This document shows positions 35,701-48,659 of a stretch of DNA of 64,000 bases, in pieces. Both the position numbers and the translations under genes were made by a program. Each line of letters begins with the position of its first letter. Position 1 is the stretch's first letter. Source of the stretch: Erigeron canadensis (lineage: Eukaryota; Streptophyta; Magnoliopsida; Asterales; Asteraceae); contig NC_057762.1 of assembly GCF_010389155.1 (NCBI RefSeq), forward strand, positions 9,039,513 to 9,103,512, read 5' to 3'. Under the pieces are notes generated by a model. It was given only the letters and a program-made list of their open reading frames with translations. It was not told the origin of the DNA and did not search any database.

Positions 35701-36668
35701 TGTTAGGTTCAGTTTTGCTGAAAACTGGAGCCTCTTCAGTTGGAACTGGAAACCAGTAGAATTGTCCAGAAATATAGAAGTCCAGTTGCAATATACAGTT
35801 ACATACGCAACTGATGACTTCCTTCAGTTGAAGATCTGAAGAACACACCTGAAGATATTCCAGTTGAAGTCGAAGACATCAAATGGAAGAAGGAGAATGA
35901 CAATGGCAGCGAAGCCCAGTTGACTTTCTATCAGATCAATGGACTGGAGACCATCAGTGTAAATGCAATTACAAAGCTTTACACTGATTACGATGATAAC
36001 CTTTTACTTTACATCCTTTTTACCCGGATATTAACCTTGTTTGTGGATAAAAGTACATAGATGTAAAGTGCTTGATAAAGTAACCTTTTATCTTACTTTA
36101 AGCATACATAAGAATTAAATAATAATTCTTTGTATGTTGTCAACCATATTTGTACGTCGAAGTTGGGATCCCAATGCCCAACCTTCGACTATAAATAGAG
36201 GTCCCTGCACAACCAAGAATACATCTTTGCATATCTTACTTTGCAATATTCTTGGTGACTTGTGCAATATTCTCTCAATCGCAAAAAGGAACATTTCACA
36301 ACTTTAAGTGTTTTGATTATTAAGGAGAATTTCCAAGTTTAGATCAATTGTATTTCATAGGTTGTTAGGATATTTACATTCATGTATTGTTTTGGTTCCG
36401 CAACAACCTTGTATTTTATTTAAAGTCAATAAATAAAATACACTTGAAAATTACATATTGTCTCACCAATTTACTTTACAAGTTCTTTACATTATTGCAT
36501 TTTATTTACTTATTTGTTCTTGTCACCTAAATAAGTAATCTTCCAGTTAACCTGGTACACTGTTCACTACGACTGGTCACGTCCAGATTTAGTGAACGTG
36601 TTGCAAAGTATCTCACCATCGATATAGAGGTGTCTTTAGTACTCATCTATAAATAGTTGGGACTTACA
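35701..36668 (+). repeat. 5' LTR of the Sirevirus-like element
   Basis: 968 bp, TGTTAGGTTCAG...GGGACTTACA. It includes TATAAATA at 36190-36197, the likely LTR promoter. Repeated CCAGTT/AACTGG words recur throughout the LTR and the internal region. Confidence 0.75.
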
Positions 36669-36715
36669 AGTGGTATCAGAGCAGAAGGCTAACATACTTG
36701 CCTAGATCTGCTTAG

Positions 36716-38081
36716 ATGTCTACTGAAGGTGAGAATGGTTCTGGTCCTCAAAATGAAACTAATCCTAATGTCACTCCTATTAATACTAATCTTCCCCCTC
36801 CTCCTCCAGCCCATAACCATGTCCATGTACATTAGTCTAACACTCCTATTCCCAAATTCGATGGTAACAACGAGACTTTTGGTATATGGAAGGCCAGAAT
36901 GCTTTTGCATTTTGGTGGGATAGAGAGGTATATGTTGAAAATCCTTAAGGATGGTCCATATATACCCATGTCCAGTGGGGTAAGTCCTCTTCTTGACCCA
37001 ACTGGGAGAAGAGGTACTAGGCAAAAAGCTGAAGACCATTGGACTGATGAGGATCACATACTGGTTGACCTTGATACCAGACTAAAAAACATGATCCTTA
37101 GTGCTATCCTTGAAGAGCTAATTCCAATACTTGTGTTGTTTCCCAGTGCCAAGGCTATGTGGGATGAATTAGTTCTCCAGTATGAAGGAGGAAATGACAC
37201 CATTGCCACCCGTAAAGTTGCACTGAACAAGAAGTATGAATCCTTCTTTGCCTTGCCAAATGAAAGCCTAATTGGTACATATACCAGATTTAGTAGTTTG
37301 ATTAATCAACTGAGAGGCTTGGGCGTTAAGAAGGATAAAGACATTCTTCTTGAAAAATTCTGTGATATTCTTCCATCCAAATGGGCACACATGGTTTTTG
37401 TCCTAAGACAAAGAAAAACCTTACACAGTCACACTCTTGCATCTCTCTATGGAGCCTTCAGATTCATTGAAGATAATAATGCAACAAGATTGGTGGCTGA
37501 GCAAGATGCCTTGAACCATGCTCAGAGTTCCAAGGTCGCCAGCTTAACTGGGCAACCTTGTGCTGCTTTATTGTCTACTGAGAGTGTCTAGTCACACTCT
37601 ATGAAGGAGATGTTAAACAACTTTTTGAACTCTGGCCTGACCACTGAACTCAGTGATGATTGTAATGAAAATGACGATGATGATCTGGTTGCCATGATTG
37701 CTAAAACCTTCAATAGTTTCAAGCACAAATCTTATAGATTTAATGGTTCCACCAATGCTTCCAGCTCCAACTCTCTAGAAAGGCCATTTTATGAAGGAAT
37801 GCAGATCTAGTCAAATGAACAACCAAACTGGTCCTTCTGTCCCTAATTTTGTTAAATCTGAAGTTTATAAGGCAAAATACAAAAAGCTTAAGGCCCAGGT
37901 TGCCCTCATGTCACTTGAACAAGAAAAAGAAAAGAATAAGTGCATGATGGCTCAAACTAAAGGAAAATGGGAACTCTCTGATGGCTCATCTGATGATGAT
38001 GAAGAGATAAGGGATGTATGTTTTATGGCTCTAGAAGATCAACAACACATGGTGAAAGATGATGTCGTTTCTAGAAGATAG
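36716..38081 (+). pseudogene. gag remnant of the Sirevirus-like element
   Basis: In frame from ATG 36716, with TAG at 36833, 37589 and 37808. Copia gag features: IPKFDGNNETFGIWKARML, HWTDEDHILVDLDTRLKNMI, AKAMWDELVLQYEGGNDTIA, GTYTRFSSLINQLRGLGVKK. After 37810 the frame shifts into a lysine/acidic region (KAKYKKLKAQVALMSLEQEK). No CCHC zinc knuckle is visible; it appears deleted. A further coiled-coil-like stretch at 38269-39058 belongs to the gag-pol junction. Confidence 0.8.
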
Positions 38082-39105
38082 GTAGATATTATCTTGAAAA
38101 AGGTGAGAGATTATGATTGTGAAATTGAAACTGGACATAGTTGAGTCACTCAACGATGATTTATTGTTTGTTGAAACTGTTAGAACTGATTGTGAAAGAT
38201 ATTTGGAAACAGTTCTAACTGAGCTAAATAATTTGAAACCACAGTTGAATGACTTGCAAAGTGTCTAGTTGGCTCTCAAAGAGTCAGTTTTGAAAATTGA
38301 GGATTTGGAAACTGATAACCAAAAATTAAAATTTGATCTGAAAAAGGAACACATGGTTATCAAATCATGGGTAAAGGCATCTGGTAAAAATTATGACGCT
38401 TTTTCAAAAACCATTAATGCCCAGAAAACTGCTTGGAAATCTGGTGACCTCCAGATGGCAACAGTCATACCAACCATCCATGAATTGCCTTAATCTGTTA
38501 GAATAGAGACCCCTTATGATCCCTCTAACAATATCAAGACTGAATCTGATGAGACCACCCCTGTTGAGGTTAAAACTGGAGCTAAAAAGGCTAAAGCTCC
38601 AGTTAAAAAGGAAACTGGTGATGAACCTTTGCCTCAAAAGTCCAAGGAGCCCAAGAATCCTAAGATAAACTGTCGCTAAACGCAAGTCCAAGGGTCAACA
38701 GCTTGATGAAAACAATTTTCTATTTAAACTGGTGAGTCAACTCCAACTTTTATCAAGGCAGGTTCAAAGTTGTACTGCCAGAATCAAAAATTTGGAAGGA
38801 GCCTCAACTTCTTCAGTTGAAAATCAAATTGTTAAAACCCCTCCTTTGAAAAAAAAACAATCCACTCAAAAAGGAGGCAAATCTGGAAAGAAAAAGGAGG
38901 AAGTGCCCATCAAACCAATCGTTTTTACTCCTGGAACTGGAGCTGGTGAAAAATCTCCAGATTCAGCCTCCAGTTCAACCCCTAAAGAATCAACTGAGAC
39001 TTCTCAGGTGAAGTCCAGTGAACCTATCAAAAAAAGATGGGTTCACAAAAATAACTAATGATTTATGTGGGTGTGCAGGGCGATCGTAAAAAGAATATCT
39101 AGTAT

Positions 39106-42100
39106 TTGGACAACGCAGCTGGCCGGACTATGACCGGATGTAATCCTCTGCTGGAAGAGTTCACTGTCCAAGATGGACCGGCAGTGACATTTGGTAACGA
39201 TGGAAGTGGGAAAACTGAAGGATATGGTATTGTGAACAATTGTCAGATCCAATTCACTAAAGTTGCATTTGTTAATGGTTTGAAATATAACCTGATAAGT
39301 GTTAGCCAACTTTTTGATGATGGATATAAGGTACTATTTGACATTGCTCAAGGTAAGGTGGTAATGATTGCTCTAAGAAAGGGAAATGTGTATGTAATGG
39401 ACATGGAACCAGCTCTAAAAGAGCATTGCTTCTATGTCAAAGCTGATGAGGACACCAACTGGTTATGGCACAAGAGATTATCCCATCTTAATTTCAAAAA
39501 TATCAATAAGTTGTCTAGAAAACAACTGGCAGATGAGATACCTCCAATTTCCTTCAAAAAGGAAAAGGCATGTCCAAGGTGTGAGATGGGTAAGCAGAAA
39601 AGGGCCAGTTTCAAAACAAAGCAGAATTTTAGCATCACAGAACCTCTTCACATGCTTCATATGGATCTATTTGGTCCAGTGAATGTTCAAACTAAAGCTG
39701 GTAAAAGATACATTTTAGTTGTAGTTGATGAATACACCAGATTTTGTTGGGTGGTATTCCTCAGGTCAAAGAGTGATGCTCCTGCTGAAATCATCTCCCT
39801 CATGAAGAAAAATGAACTCAAATATACTCGAAAAGTGTGTCAGTTGCGAAGTGACAATGGTACAGAATTTCAAAATAAGGAACTTGAGACATTTTGCACT
39901 GACATTGGCATCTCTCAGAACTTTTCTTCAGCTCGATCACCAGAGAAAAATGGTATTGTAGAAAGGAAGAATCGTACTTGAATTGAAGCCGCCAAAAGTA
40001 TGTTATCTGAATCAGGTCTCTCAACCAGTTTTTGGGTTGAAGCTATGACAACTACATGCCATACCCAAAATTGGTCAGTTTATGTCAAGAGACATAGGAA
40101 GACTGCCTATGAAGTCCTCAGGAATCGTAAACCAAATATTGGATATTTCCATGTATTTGGTTGTCCAGTTTATATTTTAAATGATTTCAGTCAGCTAGGG
40201 AAATTTGATGCAAAGGCTGATGAGGGTGTTTTTGTAGGATATTCAGATATTAGAAAGGCCTACAGAGTTTATAATAATTGACTCCAAAAGGTCCATGAGT
40301 CAATTCATGTCACATTCGATGAAACAAATGAAGCAATAAATAAAAGACCAATCCTTGATTTATCTCCAGTTGTTCCAGTTGATTTTGGTGTATCTGATCA
40401 AGTTCATCAATCAGTTGTTACACCAAAAGATGTTTCCAGTCAAAAAATTTGGAACCAGTTACAAAGAAGAAAGACTCCAATGACACTCTATTCTATCCCT
40501 CCATTAGTTTTAATTTACCACATAAACTGGTGATTGGATCAGATGTACGTGCCACACCAACGTCAGAACCAGGTCAAACCTCTCCAGTTCTTCAAGAAAT
40601 GCCTTTGTTTGAAGAAACTCATAATGACAACGACAATCTTGTTGACTCTGATGAGGAAGTTGAAGTAGTTTGGACTGATCCTCTTCCAGTTAACCCAACT
40701 GGTGAGGGTCGTCAGCTTACTTGCACTGATGTTGTGTTATATCAACCTAGTCAATACACTAAATGGACAACAACACATCTAGTTGACCAGATCATTGGAG
40801 ATACAAGTAGTGGGGTTCAGACTAGAAGAGCCACAAGTGAAAAATGCTTGAACATCACCTTCTTATCACTGATTGAACCGAAGAAGATTGACGAGGCTTT
40901 GGCAGATCCAAGCTGGGTAGAAGCCATGCAAGAAGAGCTTTGCCAGTTCGAAAGGAACAATATGTGGGAACTTGTTCCTTGTCCTCCTGGGTTGAAGAAA
41001 GAACCCATTAGAACGAGGTGGGTCTACCGAAACAAGATGGATGAAGATGGCAATGTTGTTAGGAACAAAACCAGATTGGTTGCCAAGGATTACTGTCAAG
41101 CCAATGGTGTTGATTTTGATGAAACTTTTGCTCCAGTTGCAAGACTTGAAGCCATTAGAATATTTTTGGCTTATGCAGCCCATCTGTAATTTAAAGTCTT
41201 CCAGATGGATGTCAAAAGTGCGTTCTTGAATGGAACTTTGGAAGAAGAAGTGTATGTTAAACAGACTCCAGACTTCATTAATGAGAAGCATCCTCACTGG
41301 GCATATAGACTGAACAAAGCTTTGTATGGTCTACGTCAAGCCCCTAGAGCCTGGTATGACACTTTAACTAAATATCTTCTCAAAAATGGTTTTCAAAGAG
41401 GTGCAATAGATAATACCTTGAAAGAAAAAGATAATATCTTATTGGTACAAATTTATGTTGATGACATTATATTTGGATCAACTGATGATGCAATGTGTAA
41501 AAAGTTTTCAAAAATCATGTCAACTGAGTATGAAATGAGTCTAGTGGGTAAATTAACATTTTTCTTGCGTCTTCAAATTAAACAAACCAAAGATGGTTTT
41601 TTCATTAACCAAGAGAAATATGTCAGAGATTTGTTTAGAAAATACAAATATGATTCAATCCCTTCCAAAACTACACCAATTGCAGCACCATTGAATTTGG
41701 ACTCTGACCCAAATGGTAAACCAGTGGACTAAAAAGAATATCGTGGAATGGTTGGTTAACTGATGTATTTAACTGTCAGTCGACCTGATATAATATTTGC
41801 AACATGTCTATGTGCCAGATTTCAGGCTAACCCAAAAGAATCACATTTGCACGTTGTTAAGCGCTTTTTCAGGTACCTGAAAAGGTGCCCTAGCCATGGT
41901 CTTTGGTATCCCAAAGGCTTAGGGTTAGATCTAATGGGTTATTCAGATTCAGATCATGCAAGTTGTAAGATTGATAGAAAATCAACAACTGGAGGTTGTC
42001 ATTTCCTTGGAGGAAAACTGGTGAGTTGGACTAGTAAGAAGCAGACGTCAGTCTCAATGTCAACTGCTGAGGCATTGTACATTTCTGGGGCCATTTGTTG

Positions 42101-42395
42101 TGCCTAGATTCTTTGGATCAAAAACCAGTTATTAGATTATGGTCAAAAATATACAAGGACCCCAATCTTTTGTGACAACACCAGTGCTATTGCTATATCT
42201 CACAACCCAGTGATGCACTCGAAGACAAAACATATTGATATCAGGTATCACTTTATAAGAGATCATGTAATGAAAGGAGATACTGTAATACATTTCATCC
42301 CCACTGATAAACAACTGGCTGATGTTATTACAAAACCTCTTGATAAAAAGACCGTTAAACATCTCATCAGCGAATTGGGAATGCTAAATCCTTAA
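39106..42395 (+). pseudogene. pol remnant of the Sirevirus-like element (INT-RT-RNH)
   Basis: The protease end is altered (LDNAAGRTMTG where DSG is expected). Integrase: [138 protein letters not shown]. RNase H: GYSDSDHASCKIDRKSTTGG, KTKHIDIRYHFIRDHV. In-frame stops lie at 39979, 40279, 41187, 41730, 41757 and 42105, with one frameshift between 40281 and 40449. Most active-site residues remain but the polyprotein cannot be made. Confidence 0.85.
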
Positions 42396-43141
42396 AACTG
42401 GAGACTTTATTATGAACGCGTTAGTGACACTGATGAAGCTCTCCAGTTGAGGAGGTCCAGATGATCTTTGCTCGCCAGGCTATCGAACGCCTTTGTGATA
42501 CTATCCTGGCACTAATTGATATCTGGATCATCATTCTATGGGGGAAAAGACTCAAAACTATTTTCTGACTAAAATTCATTTTTGTTTGAAAAATGACACT
42601 GGAGAGCCTCTAAATTGAAACTGGCACTAGATGTTCTCCAGTGTACATGTTTGGTCTTATCTCAAACTGGTGGTCAACCAGATTCTCATAACGGTAATAA
42701 TACTTGGTCAATATTTGTGACACATGATGGTACTCGAGTGTTTTAATCCACTCACAACTGTCACATGACGTGTCAAAACCATTTTGATAAAAAAGATGCA
42801 CTTTTTATGGGGATTGTTGAAGATAGTGGGCGCATGGGAATACCAGCCATCATAGCATTAAATACTTGATAAGTTGGTATTAAATGTTTTTGAATTTCAA
42901 GTTTTCTAAAAATCAAAATATCAAACGATTTCGAAAATTTGGGGACTAAAATATGTTTTTGTATTTAGTTGGAATATTTTATTTTCTATAAATACCCCCC
43001 ACTTAATATTTTCTCATTTACTTCTCTTCACATTCCCTTCATTTACTTCCAATCATCAAAATCGCTTCCTTTCTCTCTCTTCTCAATAAATCAAGAACCC
43101 TAATTCCAAAACACTCAATTTCAGTTTTCAATCGATCACAA
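42396..43141 (+). promoter_or_regulatory. Spacer with internal TATA box after pol
   Basis: About 0.75 kb between the pol stop and the next ATG, without its own ORF. TATAAATA at 42987-42994 is followed by a pyrimidine-rich, leader-like stretch (about 43015-43085) and AACCCTAATTCC, then ATG at 43142. This looks like a promoter and leader for a separate transcript. Function is inferred from layout only. Confidence 0.45.
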
Positions 43142-43622
43142 ATGGCTCCTAAAACTTCCTCTTCTCATAGTCGAGATGTTAATTTACTCACTATCAAATA
43201 CAATCTATCTAACAATGTTAAACATGCCATGGGTGCCCTTTGAACTCAAAATTGATTAAATTGAATCCAAACAACCCCATGGCCAGTTTAAAAGGGCAAC
43301 AGGCCGCCGATACCCTCATTGGGAGAATCTAATCCTTTCTTCGTGATTCTCCCATCGGCGAGACCTTCTCTTTGAACCCACACAAGTTGTATCATGATTA
43401 CTTGTGTGAGTTCTGGTACACCGCCCAAATCTCTGATGACAACTCATCCATCTCTTTCACCTTAAAGGATGGGTCTGTCAGGTGTACCATCACAACTGAA
43501 ACGTTGAGGGACGCCCTACACCTTGATATGTCGTATTTTATGCCCATTTCTCATAGCTTAAGTAGTCGATTATCGATGTTTAAGATTCGTTTTCGTATAC
43601 ATTTGGTGCGTTTATGGTATTT
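43142..43622 (+). pseudogene. Additional 3' ORF of the Sirevirus-like element, truncated
   Basis: Starts MAPKTSSSHSRDVNLLTIKY with TGA after about 33 codons. A later frame gives NPHKLYHDYLCEFWYTAQIS, SSISFTLKDGSVRCTITTET, LRDALHL. I recall EFWYTA...ISF repeats of this type only from Asteraceae copia elements, where they follow pol; the role is unknown. The sequence is cut by the Athila-like LTR. Confidence 0.5.
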
Positions 43623-44987
43623 GTTAGTGTTTCAGGTTGATAACAGGTACCTAAGCGATAACCTGAAGAAAACGAAGTTTCTGGAGTAAAACAAGTGCTT
43701 ACGGACGTTTTACGAGCCAAGAGAGTGTAGATTAAAAGAAAGTCAAAGAAGTCAATGTTGGTCAACACAAACTGCGGCGCAGTTTGGTTATGCATCGCAG
43801 TAATTCTTGTCGAGGTTAAAACTGCTTCGCAGTTACCCGAAACTGCGACGCAGTTAGACCATATACGCCAAAAGGCCAGTCAAGGAAGTCAAAGTCAACA
43901 GAAGTCAAAAGTGCATAACTGCGACGCAGTTTGGCGCCGAACCTGTTGAATTTGGGCAGCGTATAAATAGCTTGCAAAAACATTCTTGAAACCCTACCTT
44001 CACTTTCCAGACGATTTTTAAGTGCTTTTTAAGGGTTTTTCTTGTATTCAACCATTTGGAAGGATCTTAAGCTCGATTGGAATCATTTCGTTAATCGTTT
44101 TCAATTCCTTGTATTCGGTAACGATGAATTCTTCTATTTTGATTTGTTCTTTCATATTTAATATGATTGGCTAATCGCCTTTTCATCCATCTTGATGGAG
44201 TAAAACAATATGTAAGGATTACGCAATATTTTATAATTCGAAGTGATTTGATTTAACGTTGTGTCGTGATCTTAATCTATTAATTCTTTGTCATTTAATT
44301 ATTTTTTGCGGATAATTTGTATTCAAGCTTAGTGGCAACTAGGGTTGGGTAGAAGTTATTTTGATTGCTTGGTTAGGAGCAGTTGGTTCTATGACGGGTA
44401 TGGTAGAAGGTAACTAATAATTAATAAGAGTTAACGAGTTGATGGTTGGGTACAATCAACAGACACAATTGTTATCTGAAATGACCAAAACCATTGTTGA
44501 ACTAGAGAAGTTATAAAAAGGCGTCTCGGGGTACCGGTCTTAATAATGAAACTAGTTTATACAAGAGAGTCAAATAAGTTGTAAACTTGATGGGTACAGG
44601 GTTGGAGATTAATTTGAGTCTCGGTCATTTAATCACTAATTGAATTTGAACTTCATCAAATGTGCAATCTTAACATGTTGTCGAGCGAAATCAAGATGGG
44701 TGAACTTTAAATTCTTGTTTTAAACAACAAACTCTTCTTCGATTAATCCTAAGGGATTACTAACCACTTTTATTAACTACTTGCAAAGTGGCAATTCGAC
44801 CACAAAACCCCCCATTTTTACTTGAATCACTTAATTGTACAATTGTTTATAAAAGTCCTTGTGAACGATCTCAGCTTACCAGTTTTTACTATACTGCATG
44901 CGATCAGGTACACTGCCTGTGAGTGTGTAGTAGTCAGTCTTTTGGTAATTCGTGTTTATAAATTTTATTACTAGATTTCACACATCA
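43623..44987 (+). repeat. 5' LTR of the Athila-like element
   Basis: About 1.36 kb ending TTTCACACATCA, eight bases before the primer site. TATAAATA at 43962-43969. It contains four related palindromes of the form AACTGC(N)3GCAGTT upstream of the TATA box, at about 43770, 43820, 43844 and 43917. Confidence 0.7.
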
Positions 44988-45179
44988 AGTTTTTGGCGCC
45001 GCTGCCAGGGACTTAAATTAAGTAGTTGTTAGTTTTGTGATTCGATCCTTCCTTGCATTCATTTGTGAGGAAGTTGTTTGTTTGTAATAAATAGATTTTA
45101 TTTTTGTTTTAGTTTTGTTTTGTTAGTTTCTGGTGCGGTTAACGGTATTTCTTGTGGTACGTGTGCAGGTACTTTGTAG

Positions 45180-46990
45180 TTGATGAACCCAAGAGCCTCT
45201 GGTAGACCCTTGCTTAGTCCTCAATCTAATCCAGGGAAAGCCAGAAGATGCTTACTTAGATCAAACAACACGGAGCCCTCAAACACCGACAAAATAGATT
45301 CAGGTACCGAAAACCGTGACCACCCGGATGTAGACTTGGATCAACATTATTCAAAGAAAGGTTCAACGTCCGAGGTTCACTTAAGTTCTAAATTCTCCGA
45401 AGGTAGTGGTTTGTTCAAAACTGGTGACATCTCAGAGAAAGAAGATAATCAGGATAAAATTCATCAACCGGATTCAACAGAAATTCCTCGAGCAAATCTT
45501 CAAGTAACTCAACCAATTAGAGTAAAGAGAATGGGTGATCAAGAACCGGTAAACCCCAACAACCGTCTTTACGGTGACCGTAGGAGAAATGTACCCACTA
45601 ATAGGGGTAATCCTATTCGCCTTCCAACCACCGGAGTCAACTTTTCTCTTAGAGGAAGTCATTTGAAAAGTGTGGAGGAAGAGAAGTTTGATGGGGTGAC
45701 TAACAATGAACTTTATGGCCATCTAGAGAGGTTTGAGAAAATTTGTAGGTTTTACCACTATGGCGCGAACCAAGATGATAATGTGAAGCTTGAGCTTTTT
45801 CCACTCACTTTATGTGGAGGAGCTAAGGCGTGGCTCAAAGAACAACCAGATGATTTGTATACCACTTGGGATGAGCTTCATGTTGGGTTTATTGATGAGT
45901 TCTATTCTATAAGGACTCAAAGACAGTTGGAAAACAAGATCCGGTCATTCACTCAAGATCCAGGGGAAGATGTAATAGATGCTTGGAAATGGTATAAGGA
46001 GATGATCAGGAATTGTCCAGGAAATAATCTGAACACAGAAGCAGTGGTTGAAATCTTCTATGACGGTTTGCTCAAGAGAACTCGAAGGAAATTAGCCAGG
46101 GTATTTGGGGTAGTTTGAACAATGTGACCCCGACTGAGGGTTACAAAATCCTAGATGATATGGCTAAGGAGTTTTCGGATCGTGAAGAACTTGTAAGTAA
46201 GAGAACTGGTAGTAAGAGTGTGGCAAAGCTAGAGAGTAGTGAAGAATCAAGTTTGGTTGCTGAAGTCAAAGCCCTCACAAAGCAGATGAACGAGAGGTTT
46301 GACAACCAAGATGTGAGATTCAAAAGCATTGAAAGGGATGTTAAGGTAATTGCTGATGGGTGTGACTACTCTGGAGACATGCATTATTCAGAGGATTGCC
46401 CGGATAAACTGGCTCAAGAAGTCAACTATGTCCAGAATCAGCAAGGGAACTTTAATCAGAATCCCGGTTATCAAAATCGGTCATCAGGTACTTCTTTTCC
46501 TTCATCTAACTTTAATTCTAATAATTCTGGTTTTAGTGGAAGCAGGTTTAGCAGGTTCAACAACCAGCAGAATGCGAATGCTGAATTTAGAGATATCATG
46601 AAGGATTTGGTAGGTGCTCAGAAAGCTACCAATGAGAAGATGGCCTCTCAATGGGATGCTATGACTACCAGATTGGATGGTTTGGCTAATAAGCTTGAGC
46701 AGAGCTCGAAGAGTACTCAAGCAACATTTCAGGATATTGAGACGAAACTTGAAAGGCTAGGAACTTCAAACAGGCAGCCCGGTACCTTACCGAGCAATAC
46801 TCAGCAGAATCCTAAGCCTCAGCAGAACAGCCAAGGATCTGGAACCAAATACTACCATCCGAATGCTAGGAATGAACAAGTAAACGCAATCACAACAAGA
46901 GCAGGTAAAACTTATGACTCTGCAAATTCTTTACCTAAGGTTGTTACTCCTCTTGTGCAGGTTGAAGATGAAGGAACTGTTGATGAATAG
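45180..46990 (+). pseudogene. gag remnant of the Athila-like element
   Basis: Two adjoining frames (45180-46118 and 46115-46990) overlap by 4 bases at a stop. The capsid-type region reads LELFPLTLCGGAKAWLKEQP, TTWDELHVGFIDEFYSIRTQ, and then GLLKRTRRKL. The second frame has a zinc-knuckle relic CDYSGDMHYSEDC in which the second cysteine is serine, then a Gln/Asn/Ser-rich stretch and a coiled-coil-like DIETKLERLG. Ends with a TAG at 46988. Confidence 0.8.
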
Positions 46991-47014
46991 ATCGAGACGG
47001 AGCCGAGCCCGGCC

Positions 47015-48157
47015 GTGAAGACTCCGGCTGTTCCGTCTACCAATGTTGAGAAACCTACTGTTGAGACACCTCCGGTGAAGCCCTACCAACCGAAGGTGCC
47101 GTTTCCTCAACGGTTGAAGAGGGGGAAGATCAAGGAAAACTTCAAGAAGTTTGTTGATTTAATTCAAAATGTTAACATTACTGTCCCGTTAGTTGATCTT
47201 CTTGCAGGTATGCCCAACTATGCAAAGTTTCTCAAGGATCTCATTTCGGATAGGAAGAAGCTAGAAGAAGGTAAAACGACGGTGATGAGTGCCGAGGTTT
47301 CTATTATAATAAATAACGAGATACCCCCTAAGTTGGAAGATCCAGGGAGTTTTCTTATTTCTTGTTCTTTTGGAATTAAATTGTATAAGGCACTGGCCGA
47401 TTTTGGAGCGAGCATTAATTTAATGCCTTATTCGGTTTATAAGAAATTGTCCCTAGGTGAATTGACCCCGACCCACATGAGCATTAGGCTTGCGGATAGA
47501 TCATTCCAATATCCCATGGGGATAGTGGAAAATTTGTAGGTGGGTCATATGATTTTCTTGGTAGATTTTGTTATATTAGAAATGGAGGCGGACGTCAATG
47601 TACCTCTCATCCTAGGCCGCCCAATCCTTATGACCGCGGATGCTATCATCCGGGTTAAGGCCAAGGAAATTTCATTAGGTGTCGGTGATGACCGAGTTGT
47701 GTTTAATGTTGATAGAGCTCTTAAACATCCTTACTCATGTGATGCATCTTGTTTTAGGATAGATGTTGTTGAAGAATAGGATGCTTTGGAAAAAGAGCTC
47801 ATGGATTACTTGGATATAGAGGATGGGCAAGCTTTGTTAGCTTGTAATGAAGAAGAAAAGGAGATGGTTGAGGAGATGATGCAAGAAATCATGGCATTAA
47901 GTGTTGATGAAACTCCATCGGATGATGAATCTTTTGAAGAGATCAAGGTTGATAGAAGCAAACGGGTGCTTACTTCGGTTGAGAGCCCTCCTACCGATTT
48001 GGAGCTCAAACCACTTCCGGATCATTTGGAGTATGCATGCTTAGAAGGTACATCTTTCCTCTCTGTTGTCATTTCATCTTCCTTGATGGAGGATGAAAAA
48101 TCTAGACTTATTACTGTCTTGAGGGCCCATAAAAGGGCATTTGCATGGAAAATTCAT
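47015..48157 (+). pseudogene. Protease region of the Athila-like element
   Basis: Reads PYQPKVPFPQRLKR, NYAKFLKDLISDRKKLEEGK, SCSFGIKLYKALADFGASIN, LMPYSVYKKLSLGELTPTHM, LGRPILMTADAIIRVK, PLPDHLEYACLEG. ADFGAS is the degenerate protease motif usual for Athila (normally ADLGAS). TAG stops at 47537 and 47777 interrupt it. Coding sequence ends abruptly at RAFAWKI near 48157. Confidence 0.8.
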
Positions 48158-48659
48158 ATTACAGACAATACAAATATATATAATTCATAGTAATGATAGA
48201 TATATCAAAACATGTGATACAATTACGGATTTCTTTTTATAATCACATAAAATAATACATAGACTATATTAATAAAGAAAAATAATAATAACCATATGTA
48301 TTTAATATATAACTTTAATAAAAAAGTAGTTAATCAAACAATCTAAAAGCCTTCATTAAATCTAAACCTATGTCTAAAGTATTACCGCATGATTTTATAT
48401 TTTTATCCAATGTGATATCCTCATACTTTTTCACAATATTGTATCTTATAAATATATATAAAAATATTTCACACTATGTGGGTTGAACGGACCCATATCC
48501 TGGCTACCCCTACCTATGACCATCCCTGGTTTTTTTTCTTGTCCATTGGGATTGATAGAATGATGACGAAAGGAAAACTATTCCCCATCGCATGATCAAA
48601 CAGTGTAAGATCATTACAAATAATATTCACATTTTTTATTGAAGTGAGGAAATTATAAA

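Larger units (their letters stand above)
35701..43622 (+). mobile_element. Decayed Sirevirus-like Ty1/copia retrotransposon
   Basis: 5' LTR 35701-36668, Met-tRNA primer site 36671-36682, gag 36716-38081, pol 39106-42395, then a spacer and an additional 3' ORF from 43142. This layout of long LTR, gag-pol and an extra ORF after pol is that of the Sirevirus/SIRE branch. No 3' LTR matching TGTTAGGTTCAG is seen. The 3' ORF is cut near 43600 by the Athila-like LTR. At least nine in-frame stops are present. Confidence 0.8.
43623..48157 (+). mobile_element. Truncated Athila-like Ty3/gypsy retrotransposon
   Basis: LTR about 43623-44987, Asp-tRNA-type primer site TGGCGCCGCTGCCAGGGA at 44994-45011, gag 45180-46990, protease region 47015-48157. 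The sequence stops at HKRAFAWKI, just before reverse transcriptase; RT, RNase H, integrase and the 3' LTR are missing. The exact LTR start is uncertain; TGTTAGTGTTTCAGG is the best candidate. Confidence 0.8.

Noticed and set aside
43142..43700. Viral envelope gene
   Set aside because: No signal peptide, membrane segment or glycoprotein features; it matches only the additional ORF type of Asteraceae copia elements.
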